Assembly (NCBI RefSeq): GCF_012113595.1
Contig: NZ_CP050831.1
Coordinates: 1,922,001 to 1,986,000 of the forward strand
Length of the DNA: 64,000 nt
From: Bacteroides faecium
Lineage (GTDB): Bacteria > Bacteroidota > Bacteroidia > Bacteroidales > Bacteroidaceae
Reading direction: 5' to 3'
In this document: piece by piece, positions 51,403 to 60,066 of the stretch
Layout: every line of letters begins with the position of its first letter
Numbering within the stretch: position 1 is the first letter of the stretch
Position numbers and translations under genes: made by a program
The notes under the pieces: model-generated
Seen by the model: the letters and a program-made list of their open reading frames with translations, nothing else
Told to the model about the DNA's origin: nothing
Databases searched by the model: none

Positions 51403-53019
51403 TTGAGACAGATGGGAAAAAGACATGTGTTGTATGCCATAGTGTTACTATTGGCTTTAGGTTCTTGCAATAGGGAAGCGCAGCAAGAAACAGGGAGTGG
51501 GAAACAGCAGTTTGTACGTTTCACCTCGGTGGTTGAAGGTACGTACACAAGAGCGGCCGGAGCTTCATGGACTCCAAGTGACGCTATAGGTGTTTATATG
51601 AAAAAAAATGGTTCTGAGCTTAGTGCTGGTTCCATTGTTGGTGAAGGTGATAACGTGGAATACTTCACAGAGAATGGTGATGGTAATTTCTTGCCTGTAT
51701 CAACCTATCTTTCTTTTCCGGATGATGGTACTAAAGTTGATTTTATAGGATATTATCCTTATCAAGAAACAATCAATAATTTTATTTATCCCGTTGATGT
51801 CACGGAGCAAAAGAATCAAGAGGATATTGATTTGTTATATGCTGATAATTTGGTGGGACGTGAACAGGCGTCTGTGGTAGGAAACCTGCAATTCAGGCAT
51901 ATACTTTCGCGAATAGTACTTACTTTGCAAGTAACTGATGGGACATCGTTAGATGGTCTTGTTGTCTCTATCCTTAATGTTAAGACTAGTGCAAAATTTA
52001 ATTTAGTTGACGGAACTTTAACCACGGAAGAGCAATCTGCGGGAAATGTGAACATGCGTGTTCGGAAAACGAATACTGGAGCAATAGCGGAGGCGATATT
52101 AATACCGCAATCACTGGATACCGGCATGAAAATATCATTGACTTTAGGTGAAAAGAAAAGCACAGTAACGCTTGATAATGTAAAATCAATTATTGGAGGA
52201 AACTCTTATACAACTACTTGCAATGTAAAAGGAGGTGGAACTGTAACTGACCCGGAGGCTACAAAATATGCTAAATGGAGAGAAACACCGGTTATTACAA
52301 AAGAACAGTTAGCTAATAACCGCCTTATATATGCTACTTTTTATATGCCTGATGAGAATAAAATGTATGAGCCTGATTCTAATAATAGTATAATATTGAG
52401 AAATTATAGTATGTTGTATGATAAGGATCTGAAGTTTGCTTATTGGGTAGCATATCCCCTATTTCCCAAGTGTACAGGAAACTCAGGAAGAACTGATGCT
52501 TGGAACTATGCTCCTAGCACAATAATTCCTTATGCGGATCAAGCTAATTTGAGTAGCGGATTTGGAAGTGGATATGATCGTGGGCATCAAATACCTAGTG
52601 GAGATAGGACATGTAATAAACCGACCAACGAGACAACTTTTTACTATGCTAATATGACTCCTCAGACGGGAACAAAAATGAATCAGTCCATTTGGAGACT
52701 ATTAGAAGACAAAGTACGTGGTTGGAGAAGTGGGACGGATACTGTTTTTGTCGTTACTGGTGCAATGCCACCTCAAAATAATATAAAGTACTTGAAAGGA
52801 ATGGCTATTCCGGAGTATTATTTTAAAGCTCTCGCTAGAAAAATTAATAATAAGTTTCATACTATTGCTTTCAAATTAAATAATGAGGACTTTTCTTATA
52901 CAGATTATATGAAGAATGCTATTTCAGTTAGCGAGTTGGAAAAGTTGACAGGATTTACTTTTTTTCCAAGCATAGATGTGGAAACAAAGCAAGCGCTAGA
53001 ACTTAATTTGTGGCAATAA
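51403..53019 (+). CDS. Fimbrillin-headed DNA/RNA non-specific endonuclease, lipoprotein
   Basis: A 538-residue lipoprotein (LLLALGSCNRE). Residues about 35-285 are Mfa-like_1 (VEGTYTRAAG, LLYADNLVGREQASVVGNLQFRHILSRIVLTLQV, IGGNSYTTTC). Residues about 320-538 are a NUC1-type nuclease: the catalytic motif GYDRGHQIPSGDR with DRGH at 392-395, then TTFYYANMTPQT and MNQSIWRLLEDKVRGW (metal-binding Asn and neighbours), then DTVFVVTGAMPP. It should cut DNA and RNA without sequence preference. The lipobox and fimbrillin part suggest surface display. First gene of an operon with a second fimbrillin-headed protein, a TonB receptor and a secreted phosphatase-type nuclease. Confidence 0.88.
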   Translation: MRQMGKRHVLYAIVLLLALGSCNREAQQETGSGKQQFVRFTSVVEGTYTRAAGASWTPSDAIGVYMKKNGSELSAGSIVGEGDNVEYFTENGDGNFLPVSTYLSFPDDGTKVDFIGYYPYQETINNFIYPVDVTEQKNQEDIDLLYADNLVGREQASVVGNLQFRHILSRIVLTLQVTDGTSLDGLVVSILNVKTSAKFNLVDGTLTTEEQSAGNVNMRVRKTNTGAIAEAILIPQSLDTGMKISLTLGEKKSTVTLDNVKSIIGGNSYTTTCNVKGGGTVTDPEATKYAKWRETPVITKEQLANNRLIYATFYMPDENKMYEPDSNNSIILRNYSMLYDKDLKFAYWVAYPLFPKCTGNSGRTDAWNYAPSTIIPYADQANLSSGFGSGYDRGHQIPSGDRTCNKPTNETTFYYANMTPQTGTKMNQSIWRLLEDKVRGWRSGTDTVFVVTGAMPPQNNIKYLKGMAIPEYYFKALARKINNKFHTIAFKLNNEDFSYTDYMKNAISVSELEKLTGFTFFPSIDVETKQALELNLWQ

Positions 53020-53062
53020 ATCAGTCTTTTTAATATATGTTTAACTAATCACTAAACGAATT

Positions 53063-54547
53063 ATGAAATTAGGGAAATTCTTATCAATGGGCGTGTTGTC
53101 AGTCTTTGCTTTGGGTGCATGTACTCCGAATGCAGATGATAACAGTGAATGGAACGATGGTTCTCAACCTGTCGTTTTTAAGTCACAAATTCAAGGTGTC
53201 AAAACAAGAGCAGTAAATAATGCTTGGAGTGAAGATGGTAGTGACCAAGTTGGTGTTTTTGTAAAGCAGAATGGAGCATTTGGTGATGCCGTGAATAAAC
53301 ATTATTATGTTAGTGCTGAAGGAAATCTTTCCACTGCTTCTGCAGATGATGCTATTTATTATCCAGATAATGGTGATAAAGTAGACTTTGTTGCTTATTA
53401 TCCTTATGCAACTACTTTGGCAGGTAATGCTTATACTGTTGATGTGACAGAACAGTCATCTCAGCCAGCGATTGATTTGCTTTATTCTATCAATGCAACG
53501 AATAAAGATAAAAGTGTAACTGCACCTGTGCAATTAACTTTTAAACATCAGTTGGCGAAGATTGTATTGAATATAACAAAAGATGCCACTATTCCGACAT
53601 TGGAAGGTTTGAAAGTTGCTGTTACTGGAACAAAAACGAAAGGCTCATTTGCTTTATTAAATGGTGTTTTAACTCCTGACGATAATTCTGTACAGAATAT
53701 TGCAGCGAAAGTAAGTAATGCTGGTACTTTGGCAGAAACAATTATTTTACCTGTAAATGGTTTGTCTGGTGCTGCGATAACATTTACTATAGGGGATAAA
53801 ACAAAATCTTGGAATATTCCGGAAGGCCAGAATTATGTAGCCGGCTCTCAATATACTTATCCGGTTGTTATTAAAGAAACAGGAGGACAGATTTCTGTTT
53901 CATTTGGTGATGCAACTATTGATGATTGGACTCCTGTAACAGGTGGCAATATTGATATTGATTTTGGTAATGGTGGTGGAGTTGATCCGACTCCTGGTGG
54001 TGAAGAAAAATTGATTTTTACTGAAACATTTGGAGCTGTAATGGGATCTAAACCTTCAGGTGGCTGGCCTTATGTTTCAAAATTTACAGCCTGGAGTAAT
54101 CCTTGGACATTTACAGATAAAACAAGTACGATGAGTATTCGTTCTATTGATTATAAGACAGAAAGTAATCCGAATCCGACAGATAAAGTTAATAATTTAT
54201 GGGTACCTGCCGCCAAAAATTCAACTTTAGAGATTTCTAGTATTAATACTGAGGGATATACTAAAATGAAATTCGGTTTTGAATTGGCTGCTGATTCATA
54301 CAATTTTACGGCAGGGACGAAGATTTCAGAACAAGAATTAAATGTATTAAGGTTCACTTGGAATGGACAGGATATTTCTATACCTAGCAAGATTGTTACT
54401 TCTGCAAATTCTAATGTGTTTTTCCCATTTGAAATTGCTACAGATTTAGTTGGAACGGCCAATAGTGTATTAGAAATTTCTACTACTGATGCAGATAATA
54501 AAGCTGGTCTGCGTGTTGCCAATATTAAGATATTTGGTACTAAATAA
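53063..54547 (+). CDS. Fimbrillin-headed lipoprotein with a C-terminal jelly-roll domain
   Basis: A 494-residue lipoprotein (LSVFALGACTPN). Residues about 30-275 match the fimbrillin part of the upstream nuclease (QIQGVKTRAVNNAW, KVDFVAYYPYATTLAGNAYTVDVTEQSSQPAIDLLYS, LTFKHQLAKIVLNI). Residues about 315-494 are a beta domain (LIFTETFG, GGWPYV, IRSIDYKTESN, LRVANIKIFGT) that recurs at the end of the DUF5689 protein at 57423. It has no nuclease motifs. It may present or bind substrate at the surface; function is inferred from the shared domains only. Confidence 0.75.
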   Translation: MKLGKFLSMGVLSVFALGACTPNADDNSEWNDGSQPVVFKSQIQGVKTRAVNNAWSEDGSDQVGVFVKQNGAFGDAVNKHYYVSAEGNLSTASADDAIYYPDNGDKVDFVAYYPYATTLAGNAYTVDVTEQSSQPAIDLLYSINATNKDKSVTAPVQLTFKHQLAKIVLNITKDATIPTLEGLKVAVTGTKTKGSFALLNGVLTPDDNSVQNIAAKVSNAGTLAETIILPVNGLSGAAITFTIGDKTKSWNIPEGQNYVAGSQYTYPVVIKETGGQISVSFGDATIDDWTPVTGGNIDIDFGNGGGVDPTPGGEEKLIFTETFGAVMGSKPSGGWPYVSKFTAWSNPWTFTDKTSTMSIRSIDYKTESNPNPTDKVNNLWVPAAKNSTLEISSINTEGYTKMKFGFELAADSYNFTAGTKISEQELNVLRFTWNGQDISIPSKIVTSANSNVFFPFEIATDLVGTANSVLEISTTDADNKAGLRVANIKIFGTK

Positions 54548-54567
54548 TATCAATAGAAGATAAATAG

Positions 54568-54604
54568 AGGAGGAGAGAAGGATAAAAAATAAGTCTCTCC
54601 TCCT
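54568..54604 (+). terminator. Hairpin between 53063 gene and TonB receptor gene
   Basis: Perfect 11-base stem AGGAGGAGAGA with its complement, loop of 15 bases, then TATTTCTC, a weak T-run. It may set a lower level of the receptor transcript or stabilise the upstream message rather than end transcription fully. Confidence 0.55.
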
Positions 54605-54661
54605 TATTTCTCTAAGAAACGGAACGCACTAGCGTAAAGAACTAACGAATAACTGATAAAT

Positions 54662-57385
54662 ATGAAACAAAAACTAATGCTTTTTATAGCACTGCTTTTA
54701 CCCTGCTTTCTGTTTGCGCAGCAAATACAGACAAGTATTAAAGGTCGTGTTATAGGTTCAGTCTCGAAAGAACCGGTAGCTGGCGTAATTGTGGAGCTAA
54801 ACGGAGAAAATAAGCAGACTCGGACTGATTCAAAAGGCTTTTTCAATTTCGAAAATGTTTCGCAGGGGAAAGATGTGCTGATGTTTAATTCAGTGAACAT
54901 AACGCCTCAGAGAATATTAATAGAAATAGAAAAAGGCGTTATTAATGATGTAGGCAATATCGAGGTGATAGAACTTCAGACGAATGAGGATTTATCATTG
55001 GTAGGTGTTATCGACGAAGTAATGGTAGACGATGATGTCGACAATTCTTCACAAGATGTAAGTTCTACAGTGATTTTGTCTAATGATGTATATCTAAACC
55101 GCGCAGCTTATCAGTTATCCCCCGTTCGTTTTCGTGTCAGAGGATACGATAGCTATTACCAACAAAAATATATTAATGGTGTCAGTTTCAACGACCAATT
55201 ACGAGGCGTGTTCAATTATGCTTCCATTGGCGCACTGAACGATATGACACGTAATGGAGATGTAGTCAACTATAACCGTCCTTCTACTTTTACTTATGGT
55301 TCTATAGGAGGTGCTGAGAACATAAATATGCGTGCTGGTAGTTATGCTCCCGGAACTAAGGCTACATTGACTTATACAAACCGCATTTATTATCTTCGTG
55401 GCATGGTGACATATGCCACAGGTTTACGACCGGATGGATGGGCATTTACCGCTTCATTAGGAGGACGTTATTCTCATGAAGGAAATGTAGACGGCACATT
55501 CTACCGGAATTTTTCTTATGCTTTATCAGCGGAGAAGCAGTGGAAAGGTGGAAAACATAGCTTGTCTTTAGTGACGTTCGGGTCACCGGTTGCACGAGGA
55601 CAACAGAGTGCGTCTTATAAAGAAGTATATGAATTAACTGGAAATTATCTTTATAATCCGAATTGGGGATACCAAAACGGAAAGAAAAGAAACGCCAAAG
55701 TGGTAAAGGCATTCGATCCTACTGTCATAGCCTCTCATATTTGGAATATAAGCGATGATGTGACGCTGACAACTGGTTTAGGCTTTCATTATGGACGTTA
55801 CGGTAATACAGCGCTAAATTGGTATAATGGAGGTGATCCTCGCCCGGATTATTATCGTCAGTTGCCATCGTTTACAGAACAGATAAAAACAGAACTTTTG
55901 TGGAGAAGAAATGATACAAGTTATACCCAAATAAATTGGGATGAATTATATCGTCAGAATTATGGTAAGGATAATGCAAACTATATGGTAGAGGAACGCA
56001 GAAGCGATTTGTATGAAACGACCTTGAATTCGACCTTGAATGCCCGCCTTTCCAGCCGGATGAATTTGATAGCAGGCATTGGACTGCGTTCGACAACTTC
56101 AAGCCAGTTTAAAACCGTTGACGATCTTCTTGGCTCCAAGTATATTGAAGATATTGATAAATATGCACTGAAGGGGGAATCTGTAGGAAGTTTTGAGGAA
56201 AAACAGAGTGATTTGAACCGTCCTGGAAGAAAAGTTTATGAAGGAGGAGTCTTCGGATATAATTTTAACTTAAATATATATTCTGCAAATGCATGGTTGC
56301 TAAACCAATACCGTTCTCATAAATTTGATTTTTATTATGGATTTAAATTAACATATACTGACTTCCAGCGTGATGGCAAAATGAGAAATGGGCACTATCC
56401 TACAAATTCATATGGCAAGGGTGCTTCTCATACATTCACGGACATGGCGCTGAAAGGCGGATTGACTTACAAAATAAATGGTCGTCATTTTATAACAGCT
56501 AATGTGAGTTATGGAACTGAGGCTCCGCTTCCAAATGATGCTTACATTTCGCCTCGTGTTTCTGATAGGACAATTGATGGTTTGGAGAGCGGTCGTGTTT
56601 TATCAGTTGACGTGAATTATATTTTTTCAATGCCTTCATTGACTGGACGTATTGGGTTGTATCAGACAAATTTCTATGATCAGATGGAACGTTACAGTTA
56701 TTATTATGATGGTAATGAGGCGAATACGACTAGTATGCATACGTTTGTCAATCATGTATTAAAAGGTGTCAATCGTGTCCATCGTGGCATTGAGATGGGA
56801 GCTACTTATAAGTTGGATAATCATTGGAGTTTTGATTTGGCCGGAACGGTTTCTCAATCTTATTATAATAATAATCCGATGGGATTAATTAGTCCGGAAA
56901 ATGGAATGTTCTCAGATGTAGAGGAGAAGGTGTATATGAAGAATGTGTATGTAGGTGGAACTCCTCAGGTGGCGGGAACATTTGGCGTACGTTATTTTAT
57001 TAATTATTGGTTCTTGGGAGCGAATATTAATGGATTTGGACGTAGCTATATTGAAGCTGCCCCGATGCGGCGAATGGCTTCTAACTACGCTACGATAGAT
57101 CCTACAGATCCGAAGCAATTGTACGCATATGAGACATTAACCACACAAGAAAGATTAGCTGCTAATTATACGGTTGATTTGTCTGTGGGAAAAATATACT
57201 ACTTGCGTAATAGGAATTCTATAAACTTTAACTTAGCTGTTTACAATGTGTTTAATAAGAAACATATTGCTACTGGAGGTTATGAGCAAGGGCGTACAGA
57301 TATTAGTTATCCGGATCGCTATACATCGAAGTATTATTATATGCAAGGAATAAACTGTTTCTTGAATGTTAGTTATCGTTTTTAG
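54662..57385 (+). CDS. TonB-dependent outer-membrane receptor
   Basis: A 907-residue protein. Signal peptide ending CFLFAQQ; carboxypeptidase-regulatory-like domain (about 25-100: SIKGRVIGSVSKEPVAGVIVELNGENKQTRTDSKGFF); a plug domain that is short and atypical (LSPVRFRVRGYDSYYQQKYINGVSFND); then a long beta-barrel that ends in the final LNVSYRF. There is no adjacent SusD partner, so it is not a standard Sus-type pair. It sits between two secreted lipoproteins and ahead of a DUF5689 protein and a secreted nuclease-type protein, so it probably imports the products of nucleic-acid breakdown; this is inference from context. Confidence 0.9.
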   Translation: MKQKLMLFIALLLPCFLFAQQIQTSIKGRVIGSVSKEPVAGVIVELNGENKQTRTDSKGFFNFENVSQGKDVLMFNSVNITPQRILIEIEKGVINDVGNIEVIELQTNEDLSLVGVIDEVMVDDDVDNSSQDVSSTVILSNDVYLNRAAYQLSPVRFRVRGYDSYYQQKYINGVSFNDQLRGVFNYASIGALNDMTRNGDVVNYNRPSTFTYGSIGGAENINMRAGSYAPGTKATLTYTNRIYYLRGMVTYATGLRPDGWAFTASLGGRYSHEGNVDGTFYRNFSYALSAEKQWKGGKHSLSLVTFGSPVARGQQSASYKEVYELTGNYLYNPNWGYQNGKKRNAKVVKAFDPTVIASHIWNISDDVTLTTGLGFHYGRYGNTALNWYNGGDPRPDYYRQLPSFTEQIKTELLWRRNDTSYTQINWDELYRQNYGKDNANYMVEERRSDLYETTLNSTLNARLSSRMNLIAGIGLRSTTSSQFKTVDDLLGSKYIEDIDKYALKGESVGSFEEKQSDLNRPGRKVYEGGVFGYNFNLNIYSANAWLLNQYRSHKFDFYYGFKLTYTDFQRDGKMRNGHYPTNSYGKGASHTFTDMALKGGLTYKINGRHFITANVSYGTEAPLPNDAYISPRVSDRTIDGLESGRVLSVDVNYIFSMPSLTGRIGLYQTNFYDQMERYSYYYDGNEANTTSMHTFVNHVLKGVNRVHRGIEMGATYKLDNHWSFDLAGTVSQSYYNNNPMGLISPENGMFSDVEEKVYMKNVYVGGTPQVAGTFGVRYFINYWFLGANINGFGRSYIEAAPMRRMASNYATIDPTDPKQLYAYETLTTQERLAANYTVDLSVGKIYYLRNRNSINFNLAVYNVFNKKHIATGGYEQGRTDISYPDRYTSKYYYMQGINCFLNVSYRF

Positions 57386-57422
57386 TTAATGAAGTAATAA
57401 ACTAGATAAAATAAATTCATAT

Positions 57423-58805
57423 ATGAAAATTCTACAGAAAGTATTTTATATGTTGATTGCGGTTTTAGCTTTGGCTTCTTGTGACCGCGATTATGATGCT
57501 CCTCCTTTGAATGAGCCAAAGTATGACGGGCCGAAAGCTAATATTACGATTGCTTCATTGAAGCAGCAGTTCGCGGCTGCAACTCAAGATTTGCCGTCTA
57601 TTATTACTACAGACCTGATATTGAAAGCTTATGTTTCTGCTAATGATGAATCCGGCAATATTTATAAACAGATTTATTTGCAGGATGCGACAGGCGCTAT
57701 TCCTATTCTTGCTGACTTTAACGGTGTTTTTGGTTTATATAGAGTAGGGCAGGAAGTGTATGTCAACTTAAAAGGCTTATGTATTTCGGTTTATGGGGAT
57801 GAACAGCAAATCGGTATTCCTACAGGTTATCTTTACCGATTGCTGAAAACAGATTTTCAGGAGCATGTGCTGTTGAATGGTTGGCCGGACAAATCAAAAG
57901 TGGAACCTAAAGTAATAACAAATATTAGTTTGGCCAATGAAAATGTAGCCGAAATGACTTTTAGACTTGTTCGTTTGGAAGGGGTCTACTTTGTAAATGG
58001 TGGAAAAGATATTTTTGCTCCAAGTACAGGGTATGGAACTCAAACATTGAAAGATTCATATGGTAATTCTGTTGATGTGCGTACAAGCAACTATGCTGAT
58101 TTTGCATCAGAAACTCTGCCTATTGGTAAAGGTACAGTGATTGCTATTTTAGGTCGGTTCAGAGGTGCTTGGCAGGTGACTATACCTACAGGAAACGATT
58201 ACTTTGATTTTGATGAAATTGTCCCGGGGGAAGGTACTGATCCTGATCCCGAACCGGGTGGCGAAACTGTCTTGTTTAAAGAAACATTTGGAACTCCTGC
58301 CAAGGTTTCCGGCAATTGGCCTTTCCTTAAGGATTATACTGGTTTTGATAATGCGGCGTCAATGTTTGAAGATGCATCAGGAAAGGTTTCTGTACGTAAT
58401 GTGAATAATCTTGGCAATCTCTGGTACCCTACAGGATCGGATATAAATGTTACTGTAAAAGGAATTAACGCGAAGGGTGCTCAGACTGCTACTTTAACTT
58501 ATAAGGTTGGTTCTAATGTAGTGCTTTTTGAGGGGGAGACAGGACCTAAAGTGATGAATTTGAATGCATTGAAAGTTAGATGTAATGGTGTAGATTTAGC
58601 GGTGCCGAGCAAAGAAGTTTCTAGTGCAAATAATGAAGGTAATTTACCATTTGAGATGACTATTGAAAATGTTGCAGTTTCGGATAATACGGTTTTAGAA
58701 TTCTATACAACTTCGGCTGTCAATACTTATGGGCTACGATTATTTGAAATTAAATTGGCTACGACCTCCGGCGGCAGTGGCAGTGGTGAAATAGTACCTG
58801 ATTAA
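57423..58805 (+). CDS. DUF5689 lipoprotein with a shared C-terminal jelly-roll domain
   Basis: A 460-residue lipoprotein (VLALASCDRDYD). Residues about 38-255 match DUF5689 with an OB-fold nucleic-acid-binding look (TIASLKQQF, LKAYVSANDESGNIYKQIYLQDATGAIPILAD, VGQEVYVNLKGLCISVYGDEQQIGIP). Residues about 285-450 are the same beta domain as in the 53063 protein (LFKETFG, SGNWPFLKDYTGFDN, VSVRNVN, YGLRLFEIKLA). OB-folds often bind single-stranded nucleic acid, so it could capture DNA for the receptor. In one operon with the receptor, 37 bases apart. Confidence 0.8.
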   Translation: MKILQKVFYMLIAVLALASCDRDYDAPPLNEPKYDGPKANITIASLKQQFAAATQDLPSIITTDLILKAYVSANDESGNIYKQIYLQDATGAIPILADFNGVFGLYRVGQEVYVNLKGLCISVYGDEQQIGIPTGYLYRLLKTDFQEHVLLNGWPDKSKVEPKVITNISLANENVAEMTFRLVRLEGVYFVNGGKDIFAPSTGYGTQTLKDSYGNSVDVRTSNYADFASETLPIGKGTVIAILGRFRGAWQVTIPTGNDYFDFDEIVPGEGTDPDPEPGGETVLFKETFGTPAKVSGNWPFLKDYTGFDNAASMFEDASGKVSVRNVNNLGNLWYPTGSDINVTVKGINAKGAQTATLTYKVGSNVVLFEGETGPKVMNLNALKVRCNGVDLAVPSKEVSSANNEGNLPFEMTIENVAVSDNTVLEFYTTSAVNTYGLRLFEIKLATTSGGSGSGEIVPD

Positions 58806-58826
58806 TAATGTATAATGTAAGATTTG

Positions 58827-59864
58827 ATGAATAAAAGATTTATTCTATTAGCTTTATTAATAGTGTTTACACTAACCCAGTCGGTTGCTCAAACCAGACT
58901 GGGCGTGTATGCTGCAGGATTCTATAATCTGGAGAATCTGTTTGATACGGAAGACGACCCGAATAACCCCGGTGATGATGAATTCCTGCCGAATGGTCCA
59001 TATTCCTGGACTCCTGAGAAGTACCATCAAAAGTTAAGTAATATAGCGAAAGTGATTGCTAAACTTGCGAGGGAGAAGTGTCCGGGTGGTCCGGCTATCC
59101 TCGGTGTGTCAGAAGTAGAGAACCGCCGGGTATTGGAAGATTTGGTGAAAACAGAACCGCTTGCTTCTATGGGATACGAGATTGTGCATTATGATTCACC
59201 GGATCGCCGGGGAATAGATGTTGCCTGTTTATATAATCCCAGACTGTTTACTCTGCTTTCATCTAAGGCATATCCTTTTTTCATGCCTTCCAAGCCGAAT
59301 TACCGTTCGCGTGACCAGCTATTAGTAAGTGGGTTGTTGGCGGGAGAGTCCTTTCATATGATTGTAAACCATTGGCCGTCCCGTTACGGTGGTGACCGCT
59401 CATCCATTTATAGAGAAGCTGCCGCCGCTATAACCAAACATATTGCGGACTCCATTCATGCGGCTGACCCTCAAGCGAAAGTTTTGATTGTTGGTGATAT
59501 GAATGATGACCCTTCTGACAAAAGTACGAAAGAAGTATTGAAAGCCCGCCGTAAAGCTGCGGATACAGAACCGGATGGGTACTTCAATGCTACGTGGCCG
59601 TTATTTGACAAGGGAATCGGATCACTTTGCTACCAAGACAAATGGAACTTGTATGACCAATTGATTATATCAGGAAACTTGTTAGGCAAAGACCTCTCTA
59701 CTTTGAAATTCTGGAAAGCGGAAATCTTTAACCGTGATTTCCTGACAACACAAGAGGGAAAACGCAAAGGATACCCGTGGCGTACTTTTTCCAGTAATAC
59801 TTTTATAAATGGATATAGTGACCACTTCCCGGCATTGATTTATTTTGTGAAAGAAATACGTTAA
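58827..59864 (+). CDS. Secreted endonuclease/exonuclease/phosphatase (EEP) protein
   Basis: The ATG at 58827 is preferred to TTG 58824. 345 residues with a signal peptide ending TQSVAQ, so the protein is exported, not a cytosolic repair enzyme. EEP (DNase I-like) active-site residues are present in order: GFYNLENLFDT (Asn), GVSEVENRRVLEDL (metal Glu), VNHWPSRYGG (His), LIVGDMNDDPSD (Asp, Asn) and YSDHFPALIYF (catalytic SDH). Last gene of the nuclease operon, 21 bases after the DUF5689 gene. Expected to cleave nucleic acids or nucleotides and release phosphate-bearing fragments. Confidence 0.9.
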   Translation: MNKRFILLALLIVFTLTQSVAQTRLGVYAAGFYNLENLFDTEDDPNNPGDDEFLPNGPYSWTPEKYHQKLSNIAKVIAKLAREKCPGGPAILGVSEVENRRVLEDLVKTEPLASMGYEIVHYDSPDRRGIDVACLYNPRLFTLLSSKAYPFFMPSKPNYRSRDQLLVSGLLAGESFHMIVNHWPSRYGGDRSSIYREAAAAITKHIADSIHAADPQAKVLIVGDMNDDPSDKSTKEVLKARRKAADTEPDGYFNATWPLFDKGIGSLCYQDKWNLYDQLIISGNLLGKDLSTLKFWKAEIFNRDFLTTQEGKRKGYPWRTFSSNTFINGYSDHFPALIYFVKEIR

Positions 59865-59884
59865 TAGTATTCTTATTATATTGT

Positions 59885-59937
59885 AAATGCATAGATTTGA
59901 ATAACTTGGTGTTGTTTGAATCTATGCATTTGTTTTT
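59885..59937 (+). terminator. Terminator of the nuclease operon
   Basis: Perfect 13-base stem (AAATGCATAGATT and its complement, 59885-59897 and 59919-59931) with a 21-base loop and a T-run GTTTTTTA. Confidence 0.85.
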
Positions 59938-60004
59938 TATGCATTTGAAATGCGAAGGTATAGCAATCATAACTAGCGCGAAGCCGAGAAAACACAGAAT
60001 ACTG

Positions 60005-60035
60005 TTTGTGGTATCTTTTTTAATCCCTATATTTG
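60005..60035 (+). promoter_or_regulatory. Promoter of the AAA-ATPase/PD-(D/E)XK gene
   Basis: TTTG (60005-60008), 19 bases, TATATTTG (60028-60035): full match to the Bacteroides promoter, 31 bases before the ATG. Confidence 0.7.
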
Positions 60036-60066
60036 TCTACATTTCAATTTTAAAAGGATAGACGTT

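Noticed and set aside
54662..57385. Sus-type polysaccharide utilisation locus
   Set aside because: There is no SusD homologue and no glycoside hydrolase nearby; flanking genes are nucleases and fimbrillin-type lipoproteins.
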